This document shows positions 24,301 to 36,593 of a stretch of DNA of 64,000 bases, piece after piece. Below the pieces are notes generated by a model that saw only the letters and a list, made by a program, of their open reading frames with translations, had not been told where the DNA came from and ran no database searches. Position 1 is the stretch's first letter. Every line of letters starts with the position of its first letter. Both the position numbers and the translations under genes were made by a program. Source of the stretch: Baylisascaris procyonis (taxonomy: Eukaryota > Nematoda > Chromadorea > Rhabditida > Ascarididae); assembly GCA_037389465.1 (NCBI GenBank), contig JAZARR010000123.1, positions 248,001 to 312,000 on the forward strand, in the 5' to 3' direction.

Positions 24301-27213
24301 AAAAAATTACAAATTAAGCATACTTCAAAATCTCCTTTCCCAGGATGTAGTGAAAAAAAAAACTCAAATTTGTCTCATAAACAATAAAAATTGGGAACAT
24401 AAAAAAAAAGTTTGAAATGAAGCATTAACGATATATGAAAAAAAACGCACAAAAAAACGCCGCAAGTGGGGCATATTTCAAATGGATTGCTACATTCGAA
24501 GTTAAAAACGACACTCTCAAATGCAAAAAAGGACGTGATTGAATTCGAGTGCGCTTCGTTTGAAGCGTTTTATCCCTTTGGGAATGTCCTTTGACCATAT
24601 TGAGCAATGTGCATCGACAAATGCATCACAATAATGCTGCAAAATGTTCGTCCACATATGACTGACTGTCACCTAATGAATGAACATTACAAGTGGTGCA
24701 CCCTTACTGAACGAGGCGCTCGAGTGACCCGCCTTCGCTTTTCAGCTGTCAACTTGGCTAGATATCCCCTTCACATTGAATACGATTAGTTTTGACCCCG
24801 TCCCCTTTCACTCCCCTAGCGGAAGCGACCGATTATGGATTCCGTGGTCGAAATTCTCGCAGATTTACTCGTAACAGGTTGTAGGATTCGTGAAATATTG
24901 AAAACATACTGACATTTCTACTTTTTTTCATAATCTAAGTCATTAATTTTACAAGTTCTTTTTCCCAAATTAACAAGAATCTCAAATATTTCGAACTTGA
25001 ACGACATAGAAAGATGACAGAGTGCTAGTTTTAAAAAAATTATATTTATGGTTATGAGAATCGACAATAGAAAAACCTAGGATGCGCGCTATGAGTGTAA
25101 AAATAATACTTTTGAAGCAATAATATTAAAGTGAAGAATATACTAAATGAATCTCTACGATGCTTCTCATCTGTAGCAAAGTAAGAAATAGGACAACACA
25201 GTTGGTAAGTGTGACGTTTGCTTGACCATAGTGGCTGAGTTTTAGCTGATGCGCATCAGACAGTTCAAAAAAAAAGAAGTGCCAAAACAAGAGAATGGAA
25301 CGGCATGCAGAGTAGCTGGAAAAGATAATACAGCGAAAAAATTAGCGAGCATCGAATACATTAAGTATAAATTACGGTCTCATATGGAAAAACATAGATG
25401 GGACACACAGAATTGTGCCTAACAATTTATTTTACGATAGTAGTACAATTCTAGTTCGCATGCGTTGTCGCAAACGAAAAAAATTTCGCTTGAGAAAACA
25501 TATGCTAATCGATAGTTCTTCCATGCGAGACCATAGTTTTTTCCAATGAATGCAGGTATTACGGTTGTTTCTTCTCTATTTTGATTTTTTTCATGTGTGT
25601 ATAGGTGCATTTCTTTTTTGCTCTTCGATAATAAATGGAATGGAACATTATCACCGAATTATCAGTGATTCATATCAGTGATGTCAATCGTTTCTTATTC
25701 TGTCCTTTGCTTATCTATTCTTCCAACCTCACAAGTCAGTTTATTTTTCATCCTCGTACTTCATGTTTTCTTTTTTCTAAAACTTAAGTGAGCATTTGTT
25801 AAGCACATAACGCAGAATATTAAGGATATTTATTTCATTCGACGAATGATCCAATTCCGCATAGTCGAAGAGTTCAGCAGTACGTAACATATGTCGTTTA
25901 CAATGCCAAATTCTTAGAAAAAGAATGACGACAACAATCGTTTAAAGTATTTTTAGTTGAGAAATTTCTTATAAATTCAAAATAAAGCAATTATTTGCTG
26001 TTCAATTGCCGCTGAAAAATGATTTATCAACGGCAATTATATCTTCACATAGTCATCATTTCTCATAGCAAACAAACTCATATTGATTGCCGAAGAGAAT
26101 ATGTTTAAAACGAGAAAGGTAACGTATCGGGAAAATGGATGACATTTTCTATGCAAATTTGTCGCTTTTAAACGAAGAAATGTCTCTTTCGTTTATGCAA
26201 ATATTTGATGCTTGGTGGCTCTCTCAAATTTTTATCACCTTGCAATGGCTTCTGGTAAAAATTTACATCCGAAGACCGGAAGAACGAAATATTATCAAAT
26301 GAGATAATGGAGAAGGTGACGTTGATTCAAAAAAAGTGATGATGAATTGAGAGTGTGATATTCTAACCCTTAGTTTTTAGACGTCAAAATATAGCCCATT
26401 AAAATTCGATAAAGTATGTCTTATGATATCCTCATCGTCTTAAAATTATCAAAATTTATCACTATTACATGTCATTTGAATGCAAATAAACTTTAATCGA
26501 AATAAAAAACCACTAATAAATTAAAATGATAAGAAATAAAATCAAAAATTCAATCAATAAACGATACTAGAAGTGAAAAACATTTCGTAAATATTGAATC
26601 CATTCACAGATTCAATAAATGTTGCTTTCAACGGTGGTAAATCAAGCAAAGATTGGCATCGATAATCGAAATTGCTAATTTTTCGTCATGAATCATGATT
26701 TAATATATTTTGGCATCTACTGTTTTAGGTGAAAGACTATTCTATAGAAGAGAGACTAATATCGCTAAAGAAGAAATATAGACAGAGATGTGTTAAATTA
26801 TCTTTTTTTTTCGTTAAAAACAATGAAAGGAGACCGGAGCAGTTTATGAACGAATGATAAAAGAAGAAATCAGATGCGGCGTAACAAATTTTCTTTCTCA
26901 GAACAGTAGTATAGGTGACTCCAGTACATTCATAGTGGAATAAATTGCTTCACGGAAAATATTCCTCCTTCCCCTCCCCTCCCCCTCTCCCTATCCATCT
27001 CGGTGACAAGGTGATAAGAAATTCATCATTGTTATTGAGTAGATCTCGAAACGATCCGATTTGCTATTCCCAAATTAAAAAACTCGCTAAACGATCGCAA
27101 AAAATTGAAGAGAGCAAATTTATTTGAGTTTTCAGAAGCGAATAAGAACGATGAAATTCTGTGGAAGCCTTGATAAAATTTCTCTCGAAAGATAGCTGTA
27201 AGTTTTGATGCAT
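21367..27213. other. Non-coding stretch with one minisatellite
   Basis: Mostly A+T-rich sequence with poly-A runs (for example 21881-21916) and short chance ORFs. A less A+T-rich patch at about 24430-24840 carries overlapping 60-codon frames on opposite strands with no splice support. A 63-codon ATG ORF on the minus strand (25419-25610) is unremarkable. A C-rich tract lies at about 26967-26995. No RNA gene was seen. Confidence 0.5.
23066..23225 (+). repeat. Degenerate 30-bp tandem repeat, in frame
   Basis: About five diverged units of exactly 30 bp can be followed by the TATGG/AATGG word at 23096, 23126, 23156, 23186 and 23216. Core words are TTTATGGGGTTGTCTG and variants. Since 30 is divisible by three, two plus-strand frames stay open and encode ten-residue repeats (MGTAIYGVVC-like and WTREFMGLFV-like). 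No splice or start context shows that it is translated. Confidence 0.8.
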
Positions 27214-27550
27214 TTATATGCAGAAACAACATCTGAGATGGAATAGCCTATGAGGGAGCACTAACAGCAGCACGTTAACAATTGAGGGTGCTCGTTTGTA
27301 AGTGAACTTACTTACTAAATTCGGCAATCGAATTGATTGCCGATAAATGTTTTTATTCGTCTTTATGCGCGAACTCGTAAACTGCAACGAACTCTTGAGG
27401 CAAAGATCACAACAATTAGAAATAGCAAATATGATAATCACAATTGTCAAATTCAATAAGTGGATGTTTTTAACAATAAAGTTTTCAGTGATGTTTTATT
27501 ACGAAAGCATTCGTTCTCTTCAACTGTATCTCCGAGATATTAGTGAGTAA
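27214..27550. other. Exon-like segment with conflicting strand evidence
   Basis: On the minus strand an open segment begins with a hydrophobic, Cys-containing stretch (LTIVIIIFAISNCC) and ends at a strong TTA|GTAAGTAAG donor at about 27317, on a codon boundary. It could be an upstream exon of the gene at 19962-21366, but no in-frame ATG is visible. On the plus strand an ATG ORF (27347-27550) overlaps it and ends beside GTGAGT. A perfect 8-bp inverted repeat with a 5-base loop (CGGCAATC...GATTGCCG, 27322-27342) lies at the edge. Confidence 0.3.
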
Positions 27551-30500
27551 CATTCGACAAGTGTAATAACAAATGCAAGGATATCGAAAGAAATATGAGC
27601 GAAGTGAGAGTGGAAATAAATGATGAATTTCCTCTCGAGTATCTCTCTTCGTATAATAAATCTTAAAACCTCAAATATCGTTTTAATCTAAATTTCTCTC
27701 AATGATTATATATGATTGATCGTTGCAATAATAAACGATTTATAACGAATTGCTTAATTCAATTATCATAGATCTCATTCATTGCTCAATAAACGAGCAA
27801 TAATACTAACGAAATCCATCTTTTGGGGAAATAAAATTATGTTTTTCAATGCCCAATCTATGAATGGTCAATTTTTGTGAACACTGAGAATTAGAAAGTT
27901 GTAACATAGATAAACCGAGAATTAGTGGCAGTATGAAAGTAAATGATTACGTCAAAATTCTCCATGAAACATGCACTATCCATAGAGTAAATGCACATAT
28001 GCGTATCTGTAGTATAGTTTGAAATGTGGAAAATTGCTCTACAATTAGATGATTCAGGTCAAAAAGAATTTCAATGGCAGCTGAATGAGGAAGCAATTTT
28101 CATTGCTTTCGAGAGTGAAAGTTCTCGATAGACATACTTCAGGATGCATTCCTAATTCTGCAAAACTCTGGAAAAAAAGCGAAAAACAATAAAAAAATAT
28201 CAACCCCCTCTGCAAAAGGAAAAGCGGGACGGGCTCTGACGCTTGATCTGTAGCGAAGGGTACTCAGAAAACTGAATAGTCGTCTGAGAGTTTGTGAGTT
28301 CGTGGAGTTTGATGCCGTTTGGCATCTCGCCAATTGTCTTATTCGTGCATCTAGGCCTAGCTTCACAATGGTTTCAATTCATGACTCAGAAAAGCCAAAG
28401 TTTAAAAAATAATGGACATAATTAAGTTATGCTCCATCTCTCTTCTAGTTCGCCTTCTGAACGAGTTATGAGCACCTCAAGTTGAAACGTCCAAGTGTTG
28501 TCATGCTTTTAGGATACGAAAAAAACGGAAATTTTTGGAACGCGATTTCTTCTTAGCGCATTTGATTGCTTCGAATATGAAACAGCAAAAATTGAGAAAC
28601 GATACTACCAGCCGTTTAAATATGATAACTAACAAAATGTGAAATTTATGGTACGTCCCCCCCCCTTCCCCCTAATGCTGTTAGTCATTTACGTATTGGG
28701 TAACCACGTAACGCCCACATACTACGACCATTTATAACCGCTGTGATAGGACTATCAAAAACCAGCAATATTTAGCACCAACTACTGGTTCCACAATACT
28801 CATAATAAAGCGGGCCACAGAAGACATATTAAAAAACATGAACTTAAAAACACATGTTAATATTTTTAAATCACAAAAGCTTAGATATTTGCATCAAACC
28901 TACTGACTCTTTCATAACGCCCCCATATGGTACGATGAATGACAACTCAAGCAAAGATTTGAATTGGGCTATAAAATGGGGATTTGCGAATTTATCCACG
29001 TTAAAAGAATTTATTTCCTCTTTATATAATGAATGAAGCATAACATATTTCCATCAAAAGAAGAACTTAAAATTTCACGAGATATAATGAGCATTCAACG
29101 GCAACAAAAAGTGCGTTCAACAACGTTGATCAAAAAGCTTAAAGTGATACTTCCATCAGAAGCTGTCAGCTAACATTCCAGCTGGCCATTTGTTAGTGGG
29201 TGGAGTCTATCGAGGGCGATGATTTCATCGACGAAAATACAACTTCAAAGTTGTGTTATTTTGAGCGCCTCTCCAATATCACACAATTGTTTTTGTGCCT
29301 ATTCTCGAGTTGTTGTGCTATTCTAAACATTCCATGCGTAAATCAACTAAATGACGGACTATTCGAGAATGTGACAGCCACTCTCTATCCTCCAATAGTC
29401 ACACTATGAAATATGGATTGTTCGTGTCTTATAGACACCTACTTACAGCGACTGCTATTTTTAAAGTGAACCTTCTTATATCTACAAATAGGAAGGCATT
29501 ACGCAGGATTTGATCATTTATTAATATTAGTAATGAATATAAAATATAACCATAACGATCAGCATAACTCACATCTCTTATTCACCGACAGGCATAACCA
29601 ATGGGTCATAGCCACCTAGATGATTGAAGCTTAAGCTAGCGGTCTAGAATGATTCCAAGCTCTACGCTAGATAGAAATGGTTGGAAATAAAACACTCACA
29701 TGATGCTCGCATTAAAAATTCTCTTCAGAGTATCGAAATTAAGATGCAAAAAAAGACAAATAAGGTGCCAGTGGAAAAGAATCTTAGAAAAGCCGATACG
29801 GAATATTTTTTCTTATTTATTTCAATTAATCAGATCAATAACGATCCGACAATGAAATGCTAATAAATAATGAAAATTATACAAAAATACAGTTATATTT
29901 TACGCTAATCAAGCGCTCGCAAAAATCTCCAACATAAAGTATGATTTTGATTATGGATAACTATTTGATCGGCATAATATGTGACCTCTTAATCTGGTTG
30001 TAAAATATTCGCAGGTTATTGATGTTCAAAATTTTTAAAAGATAGCTGCAAAATTTTTAAAATTTGAGATAATATCAATTAGAGTCACCAAATTTTATAT
30101 GTCTATTTGGGTGATTGAATGAAAGCTACCCAACAAATGCATGAATATATGAATATCAATATGCATTCACCTATGGAAAAGCATTTGGAAAAGAAAATTT
30201 TGAATAAATAACCACAATTAAAATCAATAGAGTTTTGAAAAAAGAATCATAAAAATGCATAAAAGTGAGTAAAGAATAATTATCAATCACAACCAATGAC
30301 TAGATCGGAAGATTTAAACGAAAACAAAGTTTAACTGATTGATGTTCATTAATCAATGTCGTCGTAACAATTGTTGAATATCCTTTCGCATCAATAAAAC
30401 TTCACTTTCGTTTTCATTTCTCATTTATTTTCCACTTGATAAATGGTAATCATTCATCAGAAAACTGAATTGTGACAACTTCAATTCTGGCAGAGTCCAA

Positions 30501-30749
30501 AAATTTAGACCTCGGAATACGATTCCGAATTTTGCAACGGAAAAAACAGCTCATTTTGACTCCTATTCTGGAACAAGGAAGGTCCATGACTTTAGTCGAA
30601 CCACTCTTCTATAGGAAGGAGTCGATTCTCGGAGTCGTCTCCAAGGTAATTTTTTCATGAGTTTTTTTAAAGATTCCACATCATAGATGCTATAAATGTT
30701 ATTCAGTAGCGAACAATGTACGTTATACTGCACTCTCGATATATTAAAC

Positions 30750-30754
<5 letters not shown>

Positions 30755-30780
<26 letters not shown>
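30755..30780 (+). repeat. (CT)13 microsatellite
   Basis: A pure run of alternating C and T, 26 bases long. Confidence 0.95.
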
Positions 30781-31502
30781 GAATATCGAATTCAACTGAA
30801 CGATTTCGACATTCACTACAATAAGGGTGAATATAATATTCGATCTAAAAATAGTGAGAAATAGAAACGTTTCGATTTAAAAATTATAAAAATTTACTTT
30901 AAGCTTTTGGCAATCAAACTTTATGAGAAAGCGGATATCCTCAACTGAGATGCATTTAAATGATTATATTTCACTGATTTTCGAGATTGGTCGAATTGAA
31001 CTATAAGCCTAATTATGGATCGAAACTGTTTTTTAATATTTCGAACTCAATAATATAAATGCAAAAAATTACTGCAATTTGCACTGCTATAACAACTAAA
31101 TTTTGTAATCCCCAGCCGCTCAATCTGTAGGAATCTTTGTCCACCTATTTGTTTGCCTCCCCACTTCCGCCCATCCCCCGATCAAAAGCGTTAGTCGTCC
31201 CATAGTGGTCTCATATCATCTCGAAACCTTCAAAGCGGTGAAAGGATGATGAAAACCGGATAGACGGACATTTAAGTGGCCATTTTATCGTGACTGATGA
31301 AAAGATGTAACTAAATCGGAGTGAGAAGCCTTGTCATCGAAAATATTTTTCCCTTCCCTTCAAATATGAGCCCCTTCCTTACCTTCAACGATGAGACCCT
31401 TCCTTCACTTCTACAATGATAAGCATGCGAAAGCAATCAAAAGTATGACTTAACTAATGAAAAGAAAGATTGTCAAAAGACATCATGTGACTTGCATTTC
31501 CC

Positions 31503-31600
31503 AGAAAGCCATAATTCCTTTGCCAGTTTCCGCCTGAACTGTCAACATTGGTGGTGAATGGAAAGCCATAATTCCTGTCAAACTGTCAACATTGGTGAAT
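31503..31600 (+). repeat. Imperfect direct duplication
   Basis: Two adjacent copies share GAAAGCCATAATTCCT and, further on, AACTGTCAACATTGGTG. The first copy is about 57 bp. The second is about 40 bp and lacks an internal CAGTTTCCGCCTG-like piece. Confidence 0.85.
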
Positions 31601-34600
31601 ATTAACGCACAACAAATAATAAATTATAAGCAGTAACGCATACATATTTTCATCAAATCCCCTTCTGAAGTTGGTGACTAACTTGGAAGATGCTGTAAAT
31701 GGTCAAGATAATATCACTGAAATTTATAAATTTTGTCCTATTGCTTTTTCAGCAGAACTACTGAGTGCACGCATGTACATCCATAAATGCAGTACATTAA
31801 ACGACTCAAGAAGACAGAATAAGGAGGACGGTACACTTTTTCCGACAGGTAGACGAACTCTTTCCGGAAGGTGGGGACATCTTTCCGGAAGGGTGGCAAG
31901 AGAAAACAAAGTAAAGATAGTGCGTACTTCGAAGAGATAGTTTTCAAACCGGGCTTTCGTTCAGAAAAGGGGAGAGCATATTCGATATTCATCGATCAAA
32001 TTGCTTCGCCGCTTTCTTTTCCCTACGAAACTCGAGACTGAACATCGCCCATTCGCAGTGCATCTACCTCCACATATATAATGCTTACCCATGCTGCTAT
32101 CCAGGAAAAGCGCAGTCACTTTCTTTTCTTAGCTATTGGATTATGACATATTGAATCTACTTTCATATGTACTAGCTCGATCTCATGCTAGAAAAAGTTG
32201 ATCGTACTTGTTAGCGATTCAATTGTCTACATATACAGATCTACGAATAGAAATTTACAGCTGTAATAGTCGATAAAAGAAAGCATTCATTGAGTGAGGA
32301 ACTAAAAGGAGTTAGCTTTGGCATCACAGTAAGCATGATAAAAGTATTGCAGTAAACAGCGTAAAGGAAGGATGTTTATTAGAATTAACGCTGAAAATAA
32401 GCATATATATGCTGATTGAGATATGATATCGTTTGTTTTCAATGAAATTTGATTAGCAATATACGCCCACACCCGATTGTCCTTACACATATCCAAACAC
32501 CATCCCCGCAACATCAACACACACACATACACATATACGTAAACATTAGTGAGTTATTAGGAAGCTTTATCGTTACATATTGAGGATCGGTTATGAAGTT
32601 CGGACACCGTATGACCTCAGATAGACCCCCCTGGGGGGTTTAAAAATCATTCGACGTTTCAAGATATTAGACTAATAGAAAATTTATAAACAAAAATATT
32701 ATAGATTATATATTATAAAAAAGAATTATTTAAAGGTTTATGAAATTTTTTTGGGCAGAATAAACGTTAAAATTTGATTTATTTATTTGAACTTAAAGCT
32801 TATTTCGTTGTGCAAAACTCATTTTTCGGCAACATTTGTACTTTTCTTTTCGTTATTCGTCGGATTCGAAATGAATTTGTGCTGGGAAAAAGATTTCCCC
32901 CATTATTGGTAAATTCCCTTGGGAAAGCTTAAAAAATCTATCGTATTTTGTGAGTGAATTCACTCAATAGGCTTTCGACATTTTTTGCTCTTTTTTTTTT
33001 TACATTTGCGATGTTCATTCTTTGTCTTTTTTTTGCGTGAGAATAAAAGCAAAAAAAAAGCAAAAGCCATTTTCTGCGTACTAGCAGTCTATTTTTATGT
33101 GCTTATTGCGTAGTTCAATTTATTTGCACATTACAATTTACATGCATTGCAAATATGTGTTGGTTGTATAGGATTTTCTATCTTCTCTTCATTTATTTAA
33201 ATGCAACCTACTGAATGGGTTTCATATATTTTCCTGCAGTGTAAATTTTTTATCACTTAATATAGCCTTTATTTGACCCACTTACTTGTCTAGTTGCATA
33301 CTGCAAAAGATATAACGGGCATTGCTATCAGATAATTATGAGCAAATATTACGGTGAAAACTTATTGTCTTACTCACTCACTTGGATTATTTCAATGAGA
33401 TAAAACAAATTTTGTAGGCTTTAGAATAAATCACCTCAAAAGTTTAGAAGTAATAAGCATTACTCACTTCAAAAATAACAAAAAGAACTCACGATGCATA
33501 AAATCCATTTTAATGATGAATTATATCGATGAATAAATCTAATCATATTTCATTACCTGTTTTCTAAATATTGTTGTTGCGGATTAGACAACATTTATTG
33601 TGTGAAAAACGTAGAAAAAAACCTCGATAATAGATTAATTTACTAAAGCATTGTTATTTGAGAGAATTTTGATATGGTCTAAAGGATTGCTTTTTTTTTT
33701 TTAGATATTTTAAGAAAATTCTATGAATTAATTGTAATAAAAACTACAGCAGAGAATGATATTTGAATAATAACAAATCACTTTTAACGACTCCGTAGAG
33801 ATTATGAAGCGAAATGATAAAACATAAACACACACAAAGAGTACAAGAATACTTATAAGGGTGGCGATATTGCTATTCGTGGAAGCATCATATTTGTCGA
33901 CAAGTTTGCATCAAATTTTCTCTAAGGATTTACGCTAACTCGATAAATCTCTCGTTGCTATAGAATAGTAAAAGGACATGAACAATAAAAATGCTTTGGG
34001 GAAGCGATCACAATAAAATTTAATCATTTCACTTTATAAATTTATGTAATTATCAATGAGAAGATCGAATTTTCTGTAGTTTCCCTTTCAATTTCTTGAT
34101 TATAAGCATAAATTTCCATCAGATATTTTCGTCTCATAGGGAAAATAATAAACAATTCTTGCTCAATGCTTAATAATTTCAATCATACTATCTTATCACG
34201 TATTATATTTATCAGCAAATCATTATCAAATCAATTTTGATATTTACCGGAAGGAATGCTAATATCTTTTTAAAAAATCGGATACCCAGATTTCAAGCAA
34301 ATTAGATTCACCAATTGACTTGTTTACAATTTTAGAAAAATCTCATCGTATAGCGCTAATGCACAGTCAGCTGGTTAATTGATGAGGATTGTATGATACG
34401 TGACAGTTTTTTTATTGACAGCCATTCTATACGCTTCTCAGTTCATGGAATAACTGCAATACTGTGTGCCGCATTCTGATTCTTAAGTAAGTCGAGACCA
34501 CCAACTGACTTCGCAGTAGGCAAAACCACAACGGCTTTGACCATCACAAAAAAAACATCCATGGTGAGTGCATATTCCCAAGCGGTGCTAACTAAACCTT

Positions 34601-34980
34601 CAGGTTGATAGACTGACCGGAAGAACAATGGTCAACTCACGAAGCCGCAATTTGAAAATATGGAATGCCAAATGGACAATATAGACTACATTAATCCCGT
34701 CTGCACAATACTACACGCAATTCTTTGCTGCTCTTTCCATAATCTTCTCATGGAAATGCACCTTGCGATCAATACTTTTGGCTTCTCTATGTTGTAGAAC
34801 TCCCACGCCAATTTCCCGAACCCACTTTCATGCTGAGCTCTCGTCCTTCAATATGCATCTGTACTGCTTTTATTTAGATATTAAGCATTGATCCAACAGT
34901 GAAGCACTGATAGAATTTATCAGGGCATGCACCTATTGAAATAATTTAAATTTTTATAGATTCTTTTTGCAATTTGCACA

Positions 34981-35181
34981 ATGAAAATATTTGTCCATTT
35001 ATCAGTAAATATTTACTTGCAAAAGTTTTTCACTATCTGTTTGCTTGGGTATCCAAAAGGTTTACGGGCGTTGCGAGGCAAAATAGGTTCTAGGATATCA
35101 CTGTGGACCTCATATAATCCAATTAGAGCTGCAAGAAGCAGATACGCTCTCCTTGGTTTGTTGTTCAGAAAAAAAGAATAA
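34981..35181 (+). CDS. Possible small secreted basic peptide
   Basis: This is a 66-codon ATG ORF. The first 23 residues could be a signal sequence: a Lys at position 2, then a hydrophobic run ending in FFTICLLG. The remainder is strongly basic, with repeated Arg/Lys every three to four residues and a C-terminal FRKKE. The pattern is compatible with a secreted cationic peptide. No cysteines or dibasic processing sites are seen in the predicted mature part apart from the terminal RKK. The opposite strand is also open for 66 codons, which weakens the case. No family is recognised. Confidence 0.22.
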   Translation: MKIFVHLSVNIYLQKFFTICLLGYPKGLRALRGKIGSRISLWTSYNPIRAARSRYALLGLLFRKKE

Positions 35182-35643
35182 ATAACTAACTGAATAAATG
35201 CTACCTCAAACACAATAAATAATTAAAGCGAAATTATCAGTTTATTTCTCAAAAAGAAGAGAAATTTTCATGCTTGATCATTTCCATGATAATAATGAGA
35301 TATGGGGGCGGAACTTCTGCAGGACTGATTAAAAGACTGGCGTTCAATCTAATATATGCAAATAGATCAATACCGACATCTAACAAATGTGAGCTTTTCA
35401 TTGAAGATTTACATGGTGATTTATGGAGTATTTTATCTCACATTAGTATTTATATCATTATATGATTTGAAGTATTCGATTATCGATTGCAATGCTTCAT
35501 ATTAGCAGCAATCGGATGAACGTCTGTGCATAGATCGACGAATTGAGCAACGCCAATTGAAGAAACGAAGGTTTCAACTCGGACTGCAATTCACTACGCT
35601 GATTCCAAATAGTAATATATATTTGCAACGTTAAAAGCAGCAA

Positions 35644-35777
35644 GGGAGTGAGTGGGCCGATAGCAGGTATGTGGGACAACTGGCAGGTATGGGGAGTGAG
35701 TGGGACAGGTGGCACGTATGGGGAGTGAGTGGGACAGCTGGCACGTATGGGGAGTGAGTGGGACAGCTGGCACGTAT
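35644..35777 (+). repeat. 29-bp minisatellite
   Basis: Three near-identical 29-bp units (35691-35719, 35720-35748, 35749-35777) start GGGGAGTGAGTGGGAC and end GGCACGTAT. Two shorter, diverged units precede them from 35644. The unit is not a multiple of three, so all three minus-strand frames remain open and give Pro/His/Ser-rich chance ORFs up to 126 codons. Confidence 0.93.
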
Positions 35778-36142
35778 GTTGCCCTGAAGAGAAGCGCAAC
35801 TCGAAACTGCGCATAGCGAACCATAAACCATGGCTTGCAACACCGGAAAACGCATTGAATGTCCCACATTCGCACAATTATTCACAACTATCCGATATAT
35901 AAAAAATATTATGAAGCATCGAATTGTTTTCCTAGCTGTTTATGAGGATAACTGCACTTTTCTTACGTCATAGTTTTTTCGTTTGCCATTGAATATTGAA
36001 TAAAGAAGTTTTACATTGATTAAAAGAGAAGAAATAAAAACATACGCTATTTTATTTTAGAGATAACATCACAAAGATTTAAATATTTCGCTTAACTTCG
36101 AACTATTATACTCACTTCACCGTTTAATTAAAAGGCTATTGG

Positions 36143-36400
36143 ATGCACTTACTATTGGACTATTTAAAAGGGATGGGGGAGAGGGATGTGGTGCATATCA
36201 GCTGTGCTGATACAATTGCAAACAATATGTTGCAAATGCCCTTCGTGATTGCCAAAATGACTAAACGGCACTATGGTCACCTCAACCCACAAAGGCAACA
36301 TTTACTTTTGTATGATAATGAAGGAAACGTAGAGAGAATTAATAGGCTGCTGAGATCGATGAAAACAACATCTGTAAGATTTTCTTTAAAAAACAACTAA
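36143..36400 (+). CDS. Unassigned 85-codon ORF, donor-like end
   Basis: The ATG-initiated ORF has protein-like codon choice and mixed composition, including a charged segment (YDNEGNVERINRLLRSMK). A GTAAGATT donor-like sequence at about 36376 could end a coding exon after 77 codons. No acceptor or following exon was found. It lies convergently, about 190 bp downstream of the end of the minus-strand membrane-protein gene. No family is recognised. Confidence 0.27.
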   Translation: MHLLLDYLKGMGERDVVHISCADTIANNMLQMPFVIAKMTKRHYGHLNPQRQHLLLYDNEGNVERINRLLRSMKTTSVRFSLKNN

Positions 36401-36534
36401 AAGAAAAAAAGAGAATATTATTTCCTTTAAACCCGCTAAGGAATCAAGAATTAGGAGAAATAAAAGATTTGCCGCAATATAAGACACATCAAACGATTAA
36501 ATGATTACAATGCAAGTTCAGTGCCAATGAAAAG

Positions 36535-36540
36535 TTTATT
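36535..36540 (-). terminator. AATAAA poly(A) signal of the multi-pass membrane gene
   Basis: On the minus strand AATAAA follows the predicted stop codon (36594-36596) by about 54 bases. This supports the short last exon of the gene that ends there. Confidence 0.55.
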
Positions 36541-36593
36541 TTTGCATTTAATAAATTTTGCTTGCTGCCTTCTATATCTCATATCTCATTACT

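Larger units (their letters stand above)
27551..34980. other. Long stretch without a supported gene
   Basis: Nothing here forms a convincing exon chain. Less A+T-rich patches occur at 28200-28380, 30480-30660, 31670-31990 and 34440-34640. They carry 60-90 codon frames on one or both strands that may be decayed repeat or exon remnants. A C-run lies at 28656-28672. A CT microsatellite and a short duplication are listed separately. No RNA gene was seen. Confidence 0.5.

Noticed and set aside
35497..35885. Three overlapping minus-strand ORFs of 84-126 codons with His/Pro/Cys repeats
   Set aside because: They are the three reading frames of the 29-bp minisatellite. The unit length is not a multiple of three, so all frames are equally open and none is preferred.
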